Source of the DNA: a virus
Virus record (IMG/VR): IMGVR_UViG_3300025030_000021
Location: 1 to 54,661 of that record
Length of the DNA: 54,661 nt
Direction: 5' to 3' (one strand)
Shown here: positions 22,368-32,087 of the stretch, piece by piece
Numbering within the stretch: the first letter of the stretch is position 1
Layout: every line of letters starts with the position of its first letter
Made by a program: the position numbers and the translations under genes
The notes under the pieces: model-generated
Database searches by the model: none
Told to the model about the DNA's origin: nothing
What the model saw: the letters and a program-made list of their open reading frames with translations, nothing else

Positions 22368-24398
22368 TTAGGGATGAACCTGTTTCACCAGATCGCCGGT
22401 GCGGTAAAAGTCTCCATTCACTAGACCTCCAGCCAATGCCGCAGCGTTGTCTGCGTATTCTGGCGTATATGGCACACTTAGCACCCCGGAGGATTTAACC
22501 ACTAGTGAGGTGTCCGCAGTAGCGCCCGTAGTTGCCTTGTATGTCTTGACGACAAACTTGCCGATGGTCCCGCTTGCGTCCGCGCTCGTCGCCTGGGCTT
22601 CGGCAGACACGAATGTGTCAGACAGCCTAATCACGCCCGCCGCTGGCACGTTGGCGTACTTAGTGGACAACCCCGCCCCAGCGATGCTTAGCCCGTTAAT
22701 TGTCCGGTAGGCAACCGCAAGGTCGGTTGCCGCAGGGTATGGCCCCTGATCTAACTGGATTACGGATGCGCTTACATCGGCACGGCTAGAGTTATTTTCT
22801 ATGCTGCGGTATGTGGCTGTAACATTTGTTGGACCCACCGAGTACGCCCCCGGCAGATGGAACGTGTTACCCTTGACCGTTGCCCCCACCACCGTAGAAT
22901 CCGCATTCACGCCCGAACCGGAAGCCTCAAAAGCATAGTGATATATGTCGTTTCCCGTAACAATCAAACTGGCTAAATTAGTTCCCTCGATGGCGCTCCC
23001 GCGGGATTCGGCAATCCGGTTGCCTTTTATGGTTACTATCCCCGCTACAGAACTGGCATTCCCCATAGCCCATATAACCGGGTTGTTTGATACGGCAGAT
23101 CCAGAGATGAGGTTCCCTTGTATATTCACCGTAAAGACATACCCGCCGCCAAACATAATGGTCGGCCCATACGCGCCAGATAAGTCACAGTTTTCCACGG
23201 TGCCTACAGACAATTCAACGGGCTGGTACGCTCTATCAACTTTGCAGTTACGCATGACCGCATTAGTCACCGGGACGGTACAGTTGAAGTTCATGCCGTT
23301 GAAGTTGGTGTCGTGAACGTACAGCCCATCATATATTACATTTCGTCTCGACACTGAGGTGTAATAATAAACAGCTTCGCCCTTGAACCCATAAACTTCC
23401 AGGTCTTTAATCAGTACATCACTTGCGAACCACGCCGCGATGCCTTTTTTGTTTATGTCGTCGGTCCACAATGTTGTAATGGACGGTGTGCCGGTCCAGT
23501 CGCCATGTATCTTGCCGGTCCCAAAAACCTTGAATCCGGTAGACGGAGCCGCAATGCTCCCGCCGAACTCGATGAACCCCCTATCGTATATGGTGTTGGC
23601 TCCGTTTATGTTCACAGGCCAGTCACCTTTTTGCGGTGCCGTTGCTAGTGCAACAGAGCTCAATTCGCCGTCAACTTCAAGGGCCACGTTATTCACCAGG
23701 TACGCAGTAAACCGGCCACCCGTATTAATGACAGTCGCACCTTTTTCGATAACTATGTGGTTTCCTGTGTTGAGTGTAATATCTCCGTTCAGCGAGTATG
23801 TGTTTCCAGGCGAGAATATCACCTTGGGCGCAGCAAGAAGTGCCTTGTTCACTGCCGCAGTGGTGGCGGTTGCGTTGGTATTATCGGTGAACGCCCCGAA
23901 CCATTCAGGACGAGCCACCTTTAGACCCGTCAACGTATACGCGTCGGCGTTGATGACCGCGCCGTTAAGCCGTAAAAGCTCGATATTGGCAGGGATGGTG
24001 ATGTTGGCGGTAAGGGTGGTATCTGCGTCAATCGCAACAGTCTGATTGGCGGTGCTAACGGTTGCCACCATCGCTGCAAGCGACCCATACGAGGAAAGCA
24101 GCGTGTACCCACTGGACGCTGGGCCGGGAGCGCCAGTGACGCCGCCCACCAGCACGTCAACGAGCCTTTTGGTGATACCGCCATAGTAATAAACGATGTC
24201 GTAATTGCCATTCTCAACATAAAATGAATAAGCGCCGTCCTTGTCGGTGATAATCGGTGCGGTGGTCACGGCAAACGCGGAGTCATAGATGGTTGCAGCG
24301 GTACCGGAAGGGTAATCGAATACTTGGATGCTCACGTTAGATATCGGCCTGCCGGTGGCACTGTCTGCGATGCTGTTCTGATATTTCACGATTGCCAT
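22368..24398 (-). CDS. Tailspike/tail fibre B, beta-helix, shared N-terminal module
   Basis: 676 residues. The N-terminal ~160 residues are almost the same as those of the gene at 19927-22197, with a 3-residue insertion (GVT) and substitutions; after PEWFGAFTDN the two diverge completely. The middle shows right-handed beta-helix features (NAVMRNCKVDRAYQPVELS; VTIKGNRIAESRGSAIEGT) typical of pectate-lyase-like spikes. The C-terminal ~90 residues differ from the other spike. Likely a second receptor-binding protein on the same anchor, giving a second host-surface specificity. Its start directly follows the upstream stop (TAA ATG). Confidence 0.8.
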   Translation of the reverse strand: MAIVKYQNSIADSATGRPISNVSIQVFDYPSGTAATIYDSAFAVTTAPIITDKDGAYSFYVENGNYDIVYYYGGITKRLVDVLVGGVTGAPGPASSGYTLLSSYGSLAAMVATVSTANQTVAIDADTTLTANITIPANIELLRLNGAVINADAYTLTGLKVARPEWFGAFTDNTNATATTAAVNKALLAAPKVIFSPGNTYSLNGDITLNTGNHIVIEKGATVINTGGRFTAYLVNNVALEVDGELSSVALATAPQKGDWPVNINGANTIYDRGFIEFGGSIAAPSTGFKVFGTGKIHGDWTGTPSITTLWTDDINKKGIAAWFASDVLIKDLEVYGFKGEAVYYYTSVSRRNVIYDGLYVHDTNFNGMNFNCTVPVTNAVMRNCKVDRAYQPVELSVGTVENCDLSGAYGPTIMFGGGYVFTVNIQGNLISGSAVSNNPVIWAMGNASSVAGIVTIKGNRIAESRGSAIEGTNLASLIVTGNDIYHYAFEASGSGVNADSTVVGATVKGNTFHLPGAYSVGPTNVTATYRSIENNSSRADVSASVIQLDQGPYPAATDLAVAYRTINGLSIAGAGLSTKYANVPAAGVIRLSDTFVSAEAQATSADASGTIGKFVVKTYKATTGATADTSLVVKSSGVLSVPYTPEYADNAAALAGGLVNGDFYRTGDLVKQVHP

Positions 24399-26972
24399 TT
24401 AAATCTCCAGTAAATCAAGGGATACAGTGCAGGCTGCGGGGTCGAATGTTTTGCTCATGACCATGAATTTTTTATTGTTGCTAGGAACGCCCCACGTCGC
24501 ACCGGAGGTGGGAAGCATCAATCCGGTGACGCCTACCATCTGACCGAGGCCAACAGAGTAGAACCGTGGGGGGAGGTCGCTGGCTTTGATTTTGGCCTTC
24601 GGATTGGCGAACCATGCGTCCATGCGGTCAGCTAGCGCGGAGCGGGCGGCGTCGGTCGCGTTCCACTTCTCTTGCCAAGTTTTCTGATATCCCGGCTTCG
24701 CTTGATACTCGGGGTCGCCGCTGATCACGTCATCATTGAGTCCCCAGTTGATCTCCGCAGCGTTGTTGATTTTCACAAAGGCGTTGTAAAAATCCTCGTC
24801 ACTGTTGGACTTTTTAACTGGCGCCGAGTACCACGCGGAGCGGTAACTTGCCCCTACGGTTGGCGTTGTGGCGGTCGTGGCGGTGTGCGCGTTGATACAG
24901 GTATAAAGCGGGCCTGCCTTGGTCACGGTGTCGCCAAGGTCGTAATCTGTGCCGTCTATCCACTCCGTAGCCCAATACGCACGCCTTGCCGGTCCTACCG
25001 CTGGCTCTGTTGCGCTGGTGGATTGGTGGGCGGCAAGACACCGATATACAATGCCGGTGCGGTAGATAGTATCCGCACGGTCAAAGTCCATGCCCGACGC
25101 CCACACCCACGGCTGAGTCCCTGCCACGGTGCCGAGCGCCCACATGGACTCCCACGCTGTACCTACCCCCGGCTGCTGGTCGGCTACAGCGGTATGCACG
25201 GACGTACAGTTATAGGCGGTGCCAGCGAGGTTAATCACCATGTCGCCAATGGCATACGTTTTGCCGAGTACCCATGTGCCGCGTGCTATGCCGTCATCAA
25301 GGTCGTTTACGTGGCGCGGGTTATATAAGATCTGCTGCCGCGTGAAAAGTTCCGCTTGCCCTAATTCCAGCGGCGAGAAGGTCGCGTAATCGGTGCTTAT
25401 CTCTGCCACGTTCGCGGCTGCGGGGTCGTAAAGTTGGGCGCTGATCTTGCCGTTTGGCTGCTGGAGGAGGAACACGCCCGCGAGCACTGACAGCTCCTCC
25501 ATCAGCTTGGTCGCGTCCTCTTTGGCGTCCTTGTCGATACGGCGGCTAATGTTCCAATCTGCGCCCGCCCTCGCCCCGGTTGATAGCGCCGTGAATGATG
25601 CCCGGTCGAGGTACCTATCCGGCATCCCCATCGCTTCCGCGAGGTCGAGCATTACATCCATGATATTGGCGTTGATGCGCTCCCATGGCGGACAGGTGAG
25701 GTCGTCGCGGACGCCGCCTAGCGCCCTCTCTGCTGGCAATTTGACCTTGGCGAACCGGGAGAATATGGATCGGGTCTTGATATTGATAGTCCCTTGGTTG
25801 AAGTCGATGCTGCCGTCATACCAGAGTCCGGTGAATATCGGCTCAAAGTCTGCTGCCGCCATGCCGAGGAATCCGTGTTTAACCTGCACAAGCTTGTTGC
25901 GGAGGTATCCGTCTTTCAACAAGTCGAATGTGCCGCGAAGAAAGAACAGCTTTGGTGATACTTCCCCGATGCTGCCGAGCTTCATCAACTCAATCTTCGT
26001 GTTGAGCGGGCTAATGCTCGCTTGCAGGTACGGCTTCGCGCCCAGCGTCGGCACGTCCTCATGCGTTGAGTAGGTCTTATATTGGCTATCGCCGCCAGAA
26101 ACTCCTATCTCCCGCAACATCGGCGTGTCGGGGCCAGTGGAGGTGAATGACGCGGTGAAGTCGTAATAGCGATATGGCGCGAGTGCGTCACCGTCTGTCA
26201 CCGTGCCGAGCGCGGTCCATGTGGCGTTATCGTTGCTACCGCGTGCCGTGTAGACTAGTGTGGCAATTGCGGAAGAACGGTCGTTTACGGCGAAAACGGA
26301 GTCATCGGTAGGAATAAGGCCTAGGTCGATGCTCTTGGTTTGCGTGTACGCGGTTGGGACGTGTGATGTCTCGTAATCTGTAATATAATTCCGTATCCAT
26401 GCGAAAACGCCTAAGTCGGTATTATTGCAAGCCAAACGAAAAGACCATGCACCTTTACTTAGAGGTATGTGATACGTAAAATATCCGTAACCGCCACCGC
26501 CTGCAACAAAGGTAGCCAATGTCAACCAAGTGCCACCATCGCGCGAACCTTGTATTGTGAATTGGCGGGACTGTACGCCGTCGGCATTGTCCCAGAAAGA
26601 TGTGATATTAAAAGTCACTGAAACCACCCTGCCGTTAGTTCCATCGACAGATGGAGACGTTCCGCCAGAAAAACCACCTACCGGCGACCAAGGTATTGAC
26701 TGTGTAGCTACATATCCCGACGATGGCCCCACTTCAGTTAAATTCCCTTGATACACCCCCGCGTGAACCTCTGCCCCATCCGTCGCCATTATCACCACCC
26801 CCGCGTCATCGAGTGGCGAGTTGGTCACAATGTTCGTCTGCACCGGCCCCGCTTCCCACCCTGCGCGGTCGAATATCGACACGTTGATAGCGTCGGTGGA
26901 TTCGATACTCATCGCCAGTACTGGGCGGCGGTCGGTCTTATTTGCGGCGGCTAGCCACGCGGATGACGGCAT
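24399..26972 (-). CDS. Tail-tip protein with carbohydrate-binding-like repeats
   Basis: 857 residues. The N-terminal half has discoidin-like strands (SVTFNITSFWDNADGVQSRQ; GSRDGGTWLTLATF) and two W-T-LGTV segments; residues about 560-735 contain three repeats of the CBM5/12 or ChiC type (YAIGDMVINLAGTAYNCTSVH; DTIYRTGIVYRCLAAHQS; YDLGDTVTKAGPLYTCINAH), each with G-Y-x-C and H. The C-terminal ~130 residues resemble phage baseplate/tail-tip connectors. It sits between a distal-tail-like protein and the spikes, fitting a tip or hub adhesin. Start overlaps the previous stop (TAATG). Confidence 0.7.
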   Translation of the reverse strand: MPSSAWLAAANKTDRRPVLAMSIESTDAINVSIFDRAGWEAGPVQTNIVTNSPLDDAGVVIMATDGAEVHAGVYQGNLTEVGPSSGYVATQSIPWSPVGGFSGGTSPSVDGTNGRVVSVTFNITSFWDNADGVQSRQFTIQGSRDGGTWLTLATFVAGGGGYGYFTYHIPLSKGAWSFRLACNNTDLGVFAWIRNYITDYETSHVPTAYTQTKSIDLGLIPTDDSVFAVNDRSSAIATLVYTARGSNDNATWTALGTVTDGDALAPYRYYDFTASFTSTGPDTPMLREIGVSGGDSQYKTYSTHEDVPTLGAKPYLQASISPLNTKIELMKLGSIGEVSPKLFFLRGTFDLLKDGYLRNKLVQVKHGFLGMAAADFEPIFTGLWYDGSIDFNQGTINIKTRSIFSRFAKVKLPAERALGGVRDDLTCPPWERINANIMDVMLDLAEAMGMPDRYLDRASFTALSTGARAGADWNISRRIDKDAKEDATKLMEELSVLAGVFLLQQPNGKISAQLYDPAAANVAEISTDYATFSPLELGQAELFTRQQILYNPRHVNDLDDGIARGTWVLGKTYAIGDMVINLAGTAYNCTSVHTAVADQQPGVGTAWESMWALGTVAGTQPWVWASGMDFDRADTIYRTGIVYRCLAAHQSTSATEPAVGPARRAYWATEWIDGTDYDLGDTVTKAGPLYTCINAHTATTATTPTVGASYRSAWYSAPVKKSNSDEDFYNAFVKINNAAEINWGLNDDVISGDPEYQAKPGYQKTWQEKWNATDAARSALADRMDAWFANPKAKIKASDLPPRFYSVGLGQMVGVTGLMLPTSGATWGVPSNNKKFMVMSKTFDPAACTVSLDLLEI

Positions 26973-27748
26973 TAGCTAACCCTCGCGGTGAAGGGGATTT
27001 TGGGTATTGACGCCATGCCCATTTTCATGGTCGGCTCATATTTCCACTTTTTGTCCACATAGCCGAAATAACACTCGCTGCTTGCGGTATCTGGCACGAA
27101 AAAGAACCCCTGCGCGGTTTCGACACACGCCGCTTTCCAATTGGAGAATGCAATCTCCTCCACGGCGTCAACTTGGCCGAAGGGGATATTGAACGGACGG
27201 ATTACCCGCTGCGTCACGCTGCCGAGGAATAGGCCCGCGTAGCTGATAAGGTGCTGCCCTTCCGCCTGTATCGGGTTGCCGCAGAAGCCGTCTTCCATGA
27301 ACGGGAGCGGGGAGAGGAGGCCGCAGACAACGTGCTTTATCTGCATCGCGGTAGAGTGACCGGCAACAGTAAGCCGAAGGTATCGGTATGTGGATGTCGC
27401 GTACTTAAGCCAGAACTCGCCCGCGTTGGTGATGGTCGTCTCTGCTATCAGCGTCACCCCTGCCGACATGTCGCTATTGGCCGAACCTGTCAGCGTGATA
27501 GATACGCCCTCGATGTTGGCCCCCACTAGCGCCAAATAGTCAGTTGTGGCAGAGTATCCGAGGTCGATGGTGATAGTTGACGCTGTGGTGACTGCTGGCT
27601 TCCACCCGTTGTTTTCATCGGCCTGCAATATGTCTACGGCGCTATACCCTGCCGCAGTGGTGGACGCGGTGACGGTTGCCGAAGGGCCGTAGGTGGCATA
27701 CAGGAACGCGGGCTGCTCGGGCAAACTCTCAGATAAAAACGTGCTCAT
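26972..27748 (-). CDS. Distal-tail-like structural protein
   Basis: 258 residues. N-terminal ~140 residues look like a beta-sandwich with SGY-AVDILQADENNGWKP (F5/8C-like, as in carbohydrate-binding parts of tail proteins); the C-terminal part has IQAEGQHLISYAG and WKAACVETAQGFFFVPD. Placed directly after the tape measure, where distal tail proteins are normally encoded. Specific family not certain. Confidence 0.65.
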   Translation of the reverse strand: MSTFLSESLPEQPAFLYATYGPSATVTASTTAAGYSAVDILQADENNGWKPAVTTASTITIDLGYSATTDYLALVGANIEGVSITLTGSANSDMSAGVTLIAETTITNAGEFWLKYATSTYRYLRLTVAGHSTAMQIKHVVCGLLSPLPFMEDGFCGNPIQAEGQHLISYAGLFLGSVTQRVIRPFNIPFGQVDAVEEIAFSNWKAACVETAQGFFFVPDTASSECYFGYVDKKWKYEPTMKMGMASIPKIPFTARVS

Positions 27749-27757
27749 ATTCGCCCC

Positions 27758-29920
27758 TTAATTTACGTACTGAATGGTCACGCCACGCGAACCGGCTTGA
27801 TTGAGGGCAGGGACAAGGTTCTCTTCCACCCACCTATCTTCACCGATTACGTTGCCCGCTATCTGGATAGTGACATTGCCCTGCTGCTGCGCGGACGCGC
27901 CGGAGGGTTGGGTGACAACGGGGTTATAGGTGCCGCCTGGAGAGGTTGCGCCACTAGACGCACCTCCCGCCCCGCTGCCGCCTTCGGGATCTGCACCCCA
28001 GATAACGCCAAGCTGAACGGCGCCGGTAGCTGCAACAAATGCGGCCTTAGCTGCCTTCTCGTACCACGAAGAAGATGTTTTATCCGCCCATGCGTCCATC
28101 ACGCCGGTAGCGGTGGAAACAATAGTCTGTGCCGATTTAGCGCCCTGAAATGCCCTGAAAGCCACCTTGTCCCGTTTGCCTATCAGATTGTGAAGCTGAA
28201 GCATCAAATCGCCGGTCTGCCCCGCGCCGTTAGCCACCAATTGAAGTTTTGTGCGCTCCTCGTTCTGCTTGTTCTGTATCCGGCGCTTGGACCAGTTGTC
28301 CTCGATCTGCGTCATCCGAGATTGATAGACTTCAAAGCTATCCGTCTGCATGGCCCACGACTGTTCAAGGTGTTCAGCCTCCATGTCGATAGCAAGTATT
28401 CTCTGTTCGTATCCACCGTCACCATTCTGTGCTGCCAGTGCCGCAGAGAAACTGTCCTGCTGCTGTTTGGCTGCGCGGTCGGATGCGGCGTTGCGTGTCG
28501 CCCATTCACCCTGCATGGATGTGCGGTCAAAACGGTCCTGCTCGGAGGTGGCGTCACGGCTAAAGCGGGGTAATGGCCCTTGGTCGGAATCCCAACTATC
28601 AACATTGGTGCCGAGCAAGCCGAGAGGGTTGCGCCACGCAGAGCTACCCTTAAGCGTGTCAACGTCCGCCATGGCGTCACTGTCGGCCATCTGCTGCCGA
28701 ATATCTGCGATGTCTTGCAACTCTTTGTGGTATGCGGTGAGCGCGTCGGTGCCGACTTCCATCGCGGCGTTGAGGGCTAGTTCAGCTTCGCGGGCGATAC
28801 GGGCGGCTTCGGCGCGACCGTCCGAACCACCACCGGCCCCTGTTTTTGGCGGGATGACTGTATCGGTGCGTCGCTTACCGCTATCCCTGCCTACTTCGGG
28901 GAGGGTGTCACCCATCGACCGATTAACTACCTCAGCGATCACCTCGTCACGGTTCTGGTTGATAACCTTTACAGCTGCGTCATACTCGGCCCTAGCCTTC
29001 TCTGAAAATATACCCTGTGCGTATCCGCTCTTGATCCGTGCGGCCAACTTATCGTAAGTGGCCCCCGCGCTAGCGCCAAGCGTTTCGGTCCAATAAACCA
29101 TATCCTTGAGGCCGGAAACGACCGGGCCTAGGATATCGAGCGTTGCCTTGATTACCGGCTGCAACCCTGTGCCGAAGGCGGCTTTCAATTCAAACGACTG
29201 CTGCGCGGCCTTAGCTTGCGAGCCTGCGAAACTGTCCATCATGCGGGCTGAGTTGCCCACCTGTCCCTCTGTTTCTTTCAGTATCCCGTTGAGCTCGGCG
29301 TGACGTTTCTGCGATTGGGTGAGTTTGTCGGCGGTAGTGCCATGTTGGGCGGCGTACTCTTTCCACATGACGGACACGTTTTTAGTTACGCCCGCGTTGT
29401 CAACGAGTATGGAGTTTTCGTTCTTCAGGCCCTCTGTAGCAGAGACAACCGACTCGCCAAACTGCAAAGAAGCCTGACGTCCGTAAGCGGCGGAATCTTT
29501 AAACCCGTTCATGAGTCGGATTGATTCATCAAGAGAGAAACCGCGACCTAGCAGGTTTTGCAGCGCCTTGGACGATTCGGCAACAGACATTAACCCGTCG
29601 CTTGACAGTGCCTTTGCCGCCTTATTTGCCTCGTCCATTGCAACGCCGGTATATCTTGCGGTTATCGCGAGGCCGGTTACTGCCCTATCCATCTGGTTCG
29701 CAGCGTCAACGGCAGATCGTGCATAGTTGGCGAACGCGATAGCGCCCATGGCCTGAGCAACCGTTGTTACTGCCGATTGGAAACCAGCTACGCCCTTGTC
29801 TAACTGCTTTATCCCACCAAGGAGTGACGTTGAAGCGTCTTCCATATTCCGCATGGATTTGACGCCCGCGCTGGTGTCCGCCGTGACCTTGATGCCTACT
29901 ATTTTAGTTTCATCGGCCAC
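27758..29920 (-). CDS. Tail tape measure protein, GTG start
   Basis: 720 residues starting GTG at 29920 with AAGGAGTCAAT. Ala/Gln/Lys-rich helices; N-terminal SAGVKSMRNMEDASTSLLGG and SAVDAANQMDRAVTGLAITA are typical of lambda-type tape measures; a hydrophobic stretch near residue 620-650; C-terminal Gly/Ser-rich. By the usual ~0.15 nm per residue the tail would be about 110 nm. Follows the tail chaperone genes, as expected. Confidence 0.9.
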   Translation of the reverse strand: MADETKIVGIKVTADTSAGVKSMRNMEDASTSLLGGIKQLDKGVAGFQSAVTTVAQAMGAIAFANYARSAVDAANQMDRAVTGLAITARYTGVAMDEANKAAKALSSDGLMSVAESSKALQNLLGRGFSLDESIRLMNGFKDSAAYGRQASLQFGESVVSATEGLKNENSILVDNAGVTKNVSVMWKEYAAQHGTTADKLTQSQKRHAELNGILKETEGQVGNSARMMDSFAGSQAKAAQQSFELKAAFGTGLQPVIKATLDILGPVVSGLKDMVYWTETLGASAGATYDKLAARIKSGYAQGIFSEKARAEYDAAVKVINQNRDEVIAEVVNRSMGDTLPEVGRDSGKRRTDTVIPPKTGAGGGSDGRAEAARIAREAELALNAAMEVGTDALTAYHKELQDIADIRQQMADSDAMADVDTLKGSSAWRNPLGLLGTNVDSWDSDQGPLPRFSRDATSEQDRFDRTSMQGEWATRNAASDRAAKQQQDSFSAALAAQNGDGGYEQRILAIDMEAEHLEQSWAMQTDSFEVYQSRMTQIEDNWSKRRIQNKQNEERTKLQLVANGAGQTGDLMLQLHNLIGKRDKVAFRAFQGAKSAQTIVSTATGVMDAWADKTSSSWYEKAAKAAFVAATGAVQLGVIWGADPEGGSGAGGASSGATSPGGTYNPVVTQPSGASAQQQGNVTIQIAGNVIGEDRWVEENLVPALNQAGSRGVTIQYVN

Positions 29921-29929
29921 ATTGACTCC

Positions 29930-30334
29930 TTACTTGCGCTTGTCCATCTCTTCGCGGCGGTGTCTTGCCCGCTCCTGCCGCACTATCCTTACCGCTTCGA
30001 TGAACCATGGCGGCTGGTCAAAGTACGTCCCTTCGAATGGCATGTGGAGGATTTCGCAATTCTCCGGCCCGCATAAATCGTTGACCATGCGGAGTATCTG
30101 CCACGTTGAGCGAGTGATGCATCCGATAGGGCAGGACATGAACTTGGTATCGGCAATCTTTAAAACATGCAGCGACTTGCGCGAGATAGACCGCCACTCA
30201 ACCGCGCCCTCAAGGATTTCATGCCGCACCCCTCGCCGGTTGTGACAGTTGCGGTTTTTCCTCTGCAACTCAGTGCAGCCTTTGCACTCCCATTCGTCCG
30301 AATGCGCTAGACTAAACCGGACTCCGGCACGAAG
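29930..30334 (-). CDS. Tail assembly chaperone, -1 frameshift extension (GT-type)
   Basis: This frame has no good start of its own (only a TTG at 30268) but is open back to the slippery heptamer A AAA AAC at 30340-30334 in the upstream gene. A -1 shift there joins 131 residues of the first protein to 134 residues here (starting LRAGVRFSLAHSDEWECKGC), giving a fusion of about 265 residues like lambda gpG-T. The extension carries a Cys/His cluster (CKGC...C). In lambda the G:GT ratio controls tail assembly around the tape measure, which is the next gene here. Confidence 0.85.
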   Translation of the reverse strand, partial: LRAGVRFSLAHSDEWECKGCTELQRKNRNCHNRRGVRHEILEGAVEWRSISRKSLHVLKIADTKFMSCPIGCITRSTWQILRMVNDLCGPENCEILHMPFEGTYFDQPPWFIEAVRIVRQERARHRREEMDKRK

Positions 30335-30726
30335 TTTTTTCTCTCTGCGAGCGATAGCTCAGTGGTGGACATGACGGAACGGATGCACCAGTTGACCAAC
30401 TCGGGGGGCGCTTCCTTGTAGAAGGTCTTGAAGTCCATCCCGCCGTCCGCGTCCAGTTCCACGCCGTCAATCTCAAGCCCTTTGATGTGCGCGAACTTGG
30501 AGCCGACGAACTCTATCGACTTGTCACGCTGCAACTCTTCCGCTTTGTCAACCGCGTAATCAGCCTGGATGCGGGACAGTTCGCGGCGGTAGTCGTCCTG
30601 CTCCGGCAAAGTTGCCACCTTTAGCCCGATAACGATCTGGTCTTTACGCTCGTCGCCCGCAAGCATCCTGTTGTTGAGGTATGGCGGCAAAGTGTCGTAA
30701 ACGTGGTTTTTGTTCTGTACCTTCAT
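30307..30726 (-). CDS. Tail assembly chaperone (G-like)
   Basis: 139 residues between the tail tube and tape measure genes, the standard place for chaperone G. Starts MKVQNKNHVYDTLPPYLNNR; central helices; the end (ELSLAERKNFVPESGLV) includes the A AAA AAC slip site at codons 129-131, ten codons before the stop. Made in excess over the frameshifted fusion. Confidence 0.8.
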   Translation of the reverse strand: MKVQNKNHVYDTLPPYLNNRMLAGDERKDQIVIGLKVATLPEQDDYRRELSRIQADYAVDKAEELQRDKSIEFVGSKFAHIKGLEIDGVELDADGGMDFKTFYKEAPPELVNWCIRSVMSTTELSLAERKNFVPESGLV

Positions 30727-30775
30727 GGATTCCCTTTCTTGGGTAGAGTTAGGGGGCGGTTAGGCCCCCATTGAG

Positions 30776-31870
30776 TTAGTATGCGGTTGCTTTGTCGGTG
30801 GTGGTCATCGCCATCGGGTAGCCTGTGGTGGCATCAACGAGGGACGCATAGGACAGCTTCATGCTCGGCGTCTTCCCCTCCGTCCCGCGCTCCGGCGCTG
30901 TGAGATTGGCGAGCATGTAAGGGAGGTCGATAACTGCGGCATAGTTAGCCGTGGCCGTCCCTGCCAACTGCGCGTTGTCCAGAACTACGATGATGTTGTT
31001 GGTAGCGGCACCGCTGAAAATGCGCTTAAACTCATCGGCGCTGGAAAACTCCCCTGCGGTCGGGTCGGTGTAATCGATGGTGCCGTCAACGGAGGCGGTG
31101 AACTGCTTGCTGCGGTAGCTCTTGGAGGCCCCCTTGATACCGTTGATAACAACCTTGTCCTCGATGCCAGAGGTGAACTTGATGGTGAGGTCATCGGGCC
31201 GGAACGGGAGCGCAGTGCCTGCGCCGAGGGCAGTGTAATCGGGCGCGGTGCCAGTTCTGACCGGAGTGCCGCCGATGTAGAAGAGTGCATCCGATGTGCA
31301 GAAGGGGGTTGCTACCGGCCACGATACGCCAGCGATTGCCGTCTGGTCGGGTGCGCCTACCCATGAGCCAGCGCCTGCAATCTCGAACGAAAGTTTGATG
31401 TCATCCAGTCCCTTGAGCGCGATGGATACCGACTTGATTCGCCCGCCGCCGTATATCTGCGACTTGGTAACGCCTTCCTCGTCCGTGTTGATAGCGAACG
31501 CTAGCGCCTTATCGAGAAGCGGGGCCGATGTGCCGTAAGGGGTAGCGACAGGGTAGAGAATGCCCTTGTAGGCGGTCGTGTCGGTGACTGCGCGGGTGCC
31601 AGCCTTACCGAGCGCGTGCTTAAGCAGCATCCCCACTTCAGCGCCGGGATACCATGAGCACTCAAGCGTCCACGTCCAGTTGGATTCGCGGCGAACAACA
31701 GAGCTATCACCGAGCGCGGTATCTGCACCTTTGAACTCTTTGCGTGGCTCGTCTTTGGCGGCGAATGTCGGCTGGAGCTTGCCGGTGATCGGTAGGAACT
31801 TCCAAGAGGGGGAGCCGGGCAGCGTGCCGCGAGTGGTTTCTTCGCAAAATGCGACATATTGATTAGCCAT
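30776..31870 (-). CDS. Major tail tube protein
   Basis: 364 residues, ribosome site AAGGAGATATAAAGA. Beta-rich, Gly/Thr-rich sequence with MANQYVAFCEETTRGTLPGS at the start and DLTIKFTSGIEDKVVINGIKG and SVDGTIDYTDPTAGEF further on, a pattern of siphovirus tail tube proteins. Placed before the chaperones and tape measure. Large for the family; the extra length may be an added surface domain. Confidence 0.8.
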   Translation of the reverse strand: MANQYVAFCEETTRGTLPGSPSWKFLPITGKLQPTFAAKDEPRKEFKGADTALGDSSVVRRESNWTWTLECSWYPGAEVGMLLKHALGKAGTRAVTDTTAYKGILYPVATPYGTSAPLLDKALAFAINTDEEGVTKSQIYGGGRIKSVSIALKGLDDIKLSFEIAGAGSWVGAPDQTAIAGVSWPVATPFCTSDALFYIGGTPVRTGTAPDYTALGAGTALPFRPDDLTIKFTSGIEDKVVINGIKGASKSYRSKQFTASVDGTIDYTDPTAGEFSSADEFKRIFSGAATNNIIVVLDNAQLAGTATANYAAVIDLPYMLANLTAPERGTEGKTPSMKLSYASLVDATTGYPMAMTTTDKATAY

Positions 31871-31922
31871 TCTTTATATCTCCTTTCACAACTGCCTCGC
31901 GGCGTTGTAAGTGCGCCTATCC

Positions 31923-32087
31923 TTACTTGCTGTCTGCCGCAGCGGAAATGGCTTTTCCGGTTGCCGCCTTCGCGTGTCCGTACTGGATGAACGCGGCCCC
32001 GTCAGCATCGCTAACGTCAACCTCTTCGCCCGCTGCGACGGTGCGCCCGCCTAATAGTTCTCTTGCCTCGGTAAATATGACTTTCAT
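31923..32087 (-). CDS. Small structural-region protein
   Basis: 54 residues (MKVIFTEARELLGGRTVAAG...) starting immediately after the previous stop (TAA ATG), with GAGGTGCTTTAA as ribosome region. Similar short proteins are often found between tail terminator and tail tube genes. Its C-terminus is Ala/Lys-rich. Confidence 0.6.
   Translation of the reverse strand: MKVIFTEARELLGGRTVAAGEEVDVSDADGAAFIQYGHAKAATGKAISAAADSK

Noticed and set aside
24672-25328. Plus-strand open frame of 218 codons opposite the tail-tip gene
   Set aside because: Cys/Arg-rich translation without motifs; the minus-strand gene has clear repeats and context.
28350-29057. Plus-strand open frame of 235 codons opposite the tape measure
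   Set aside because: Ser/Ala/Cys-rich shadow of the tape measure; no start signal.
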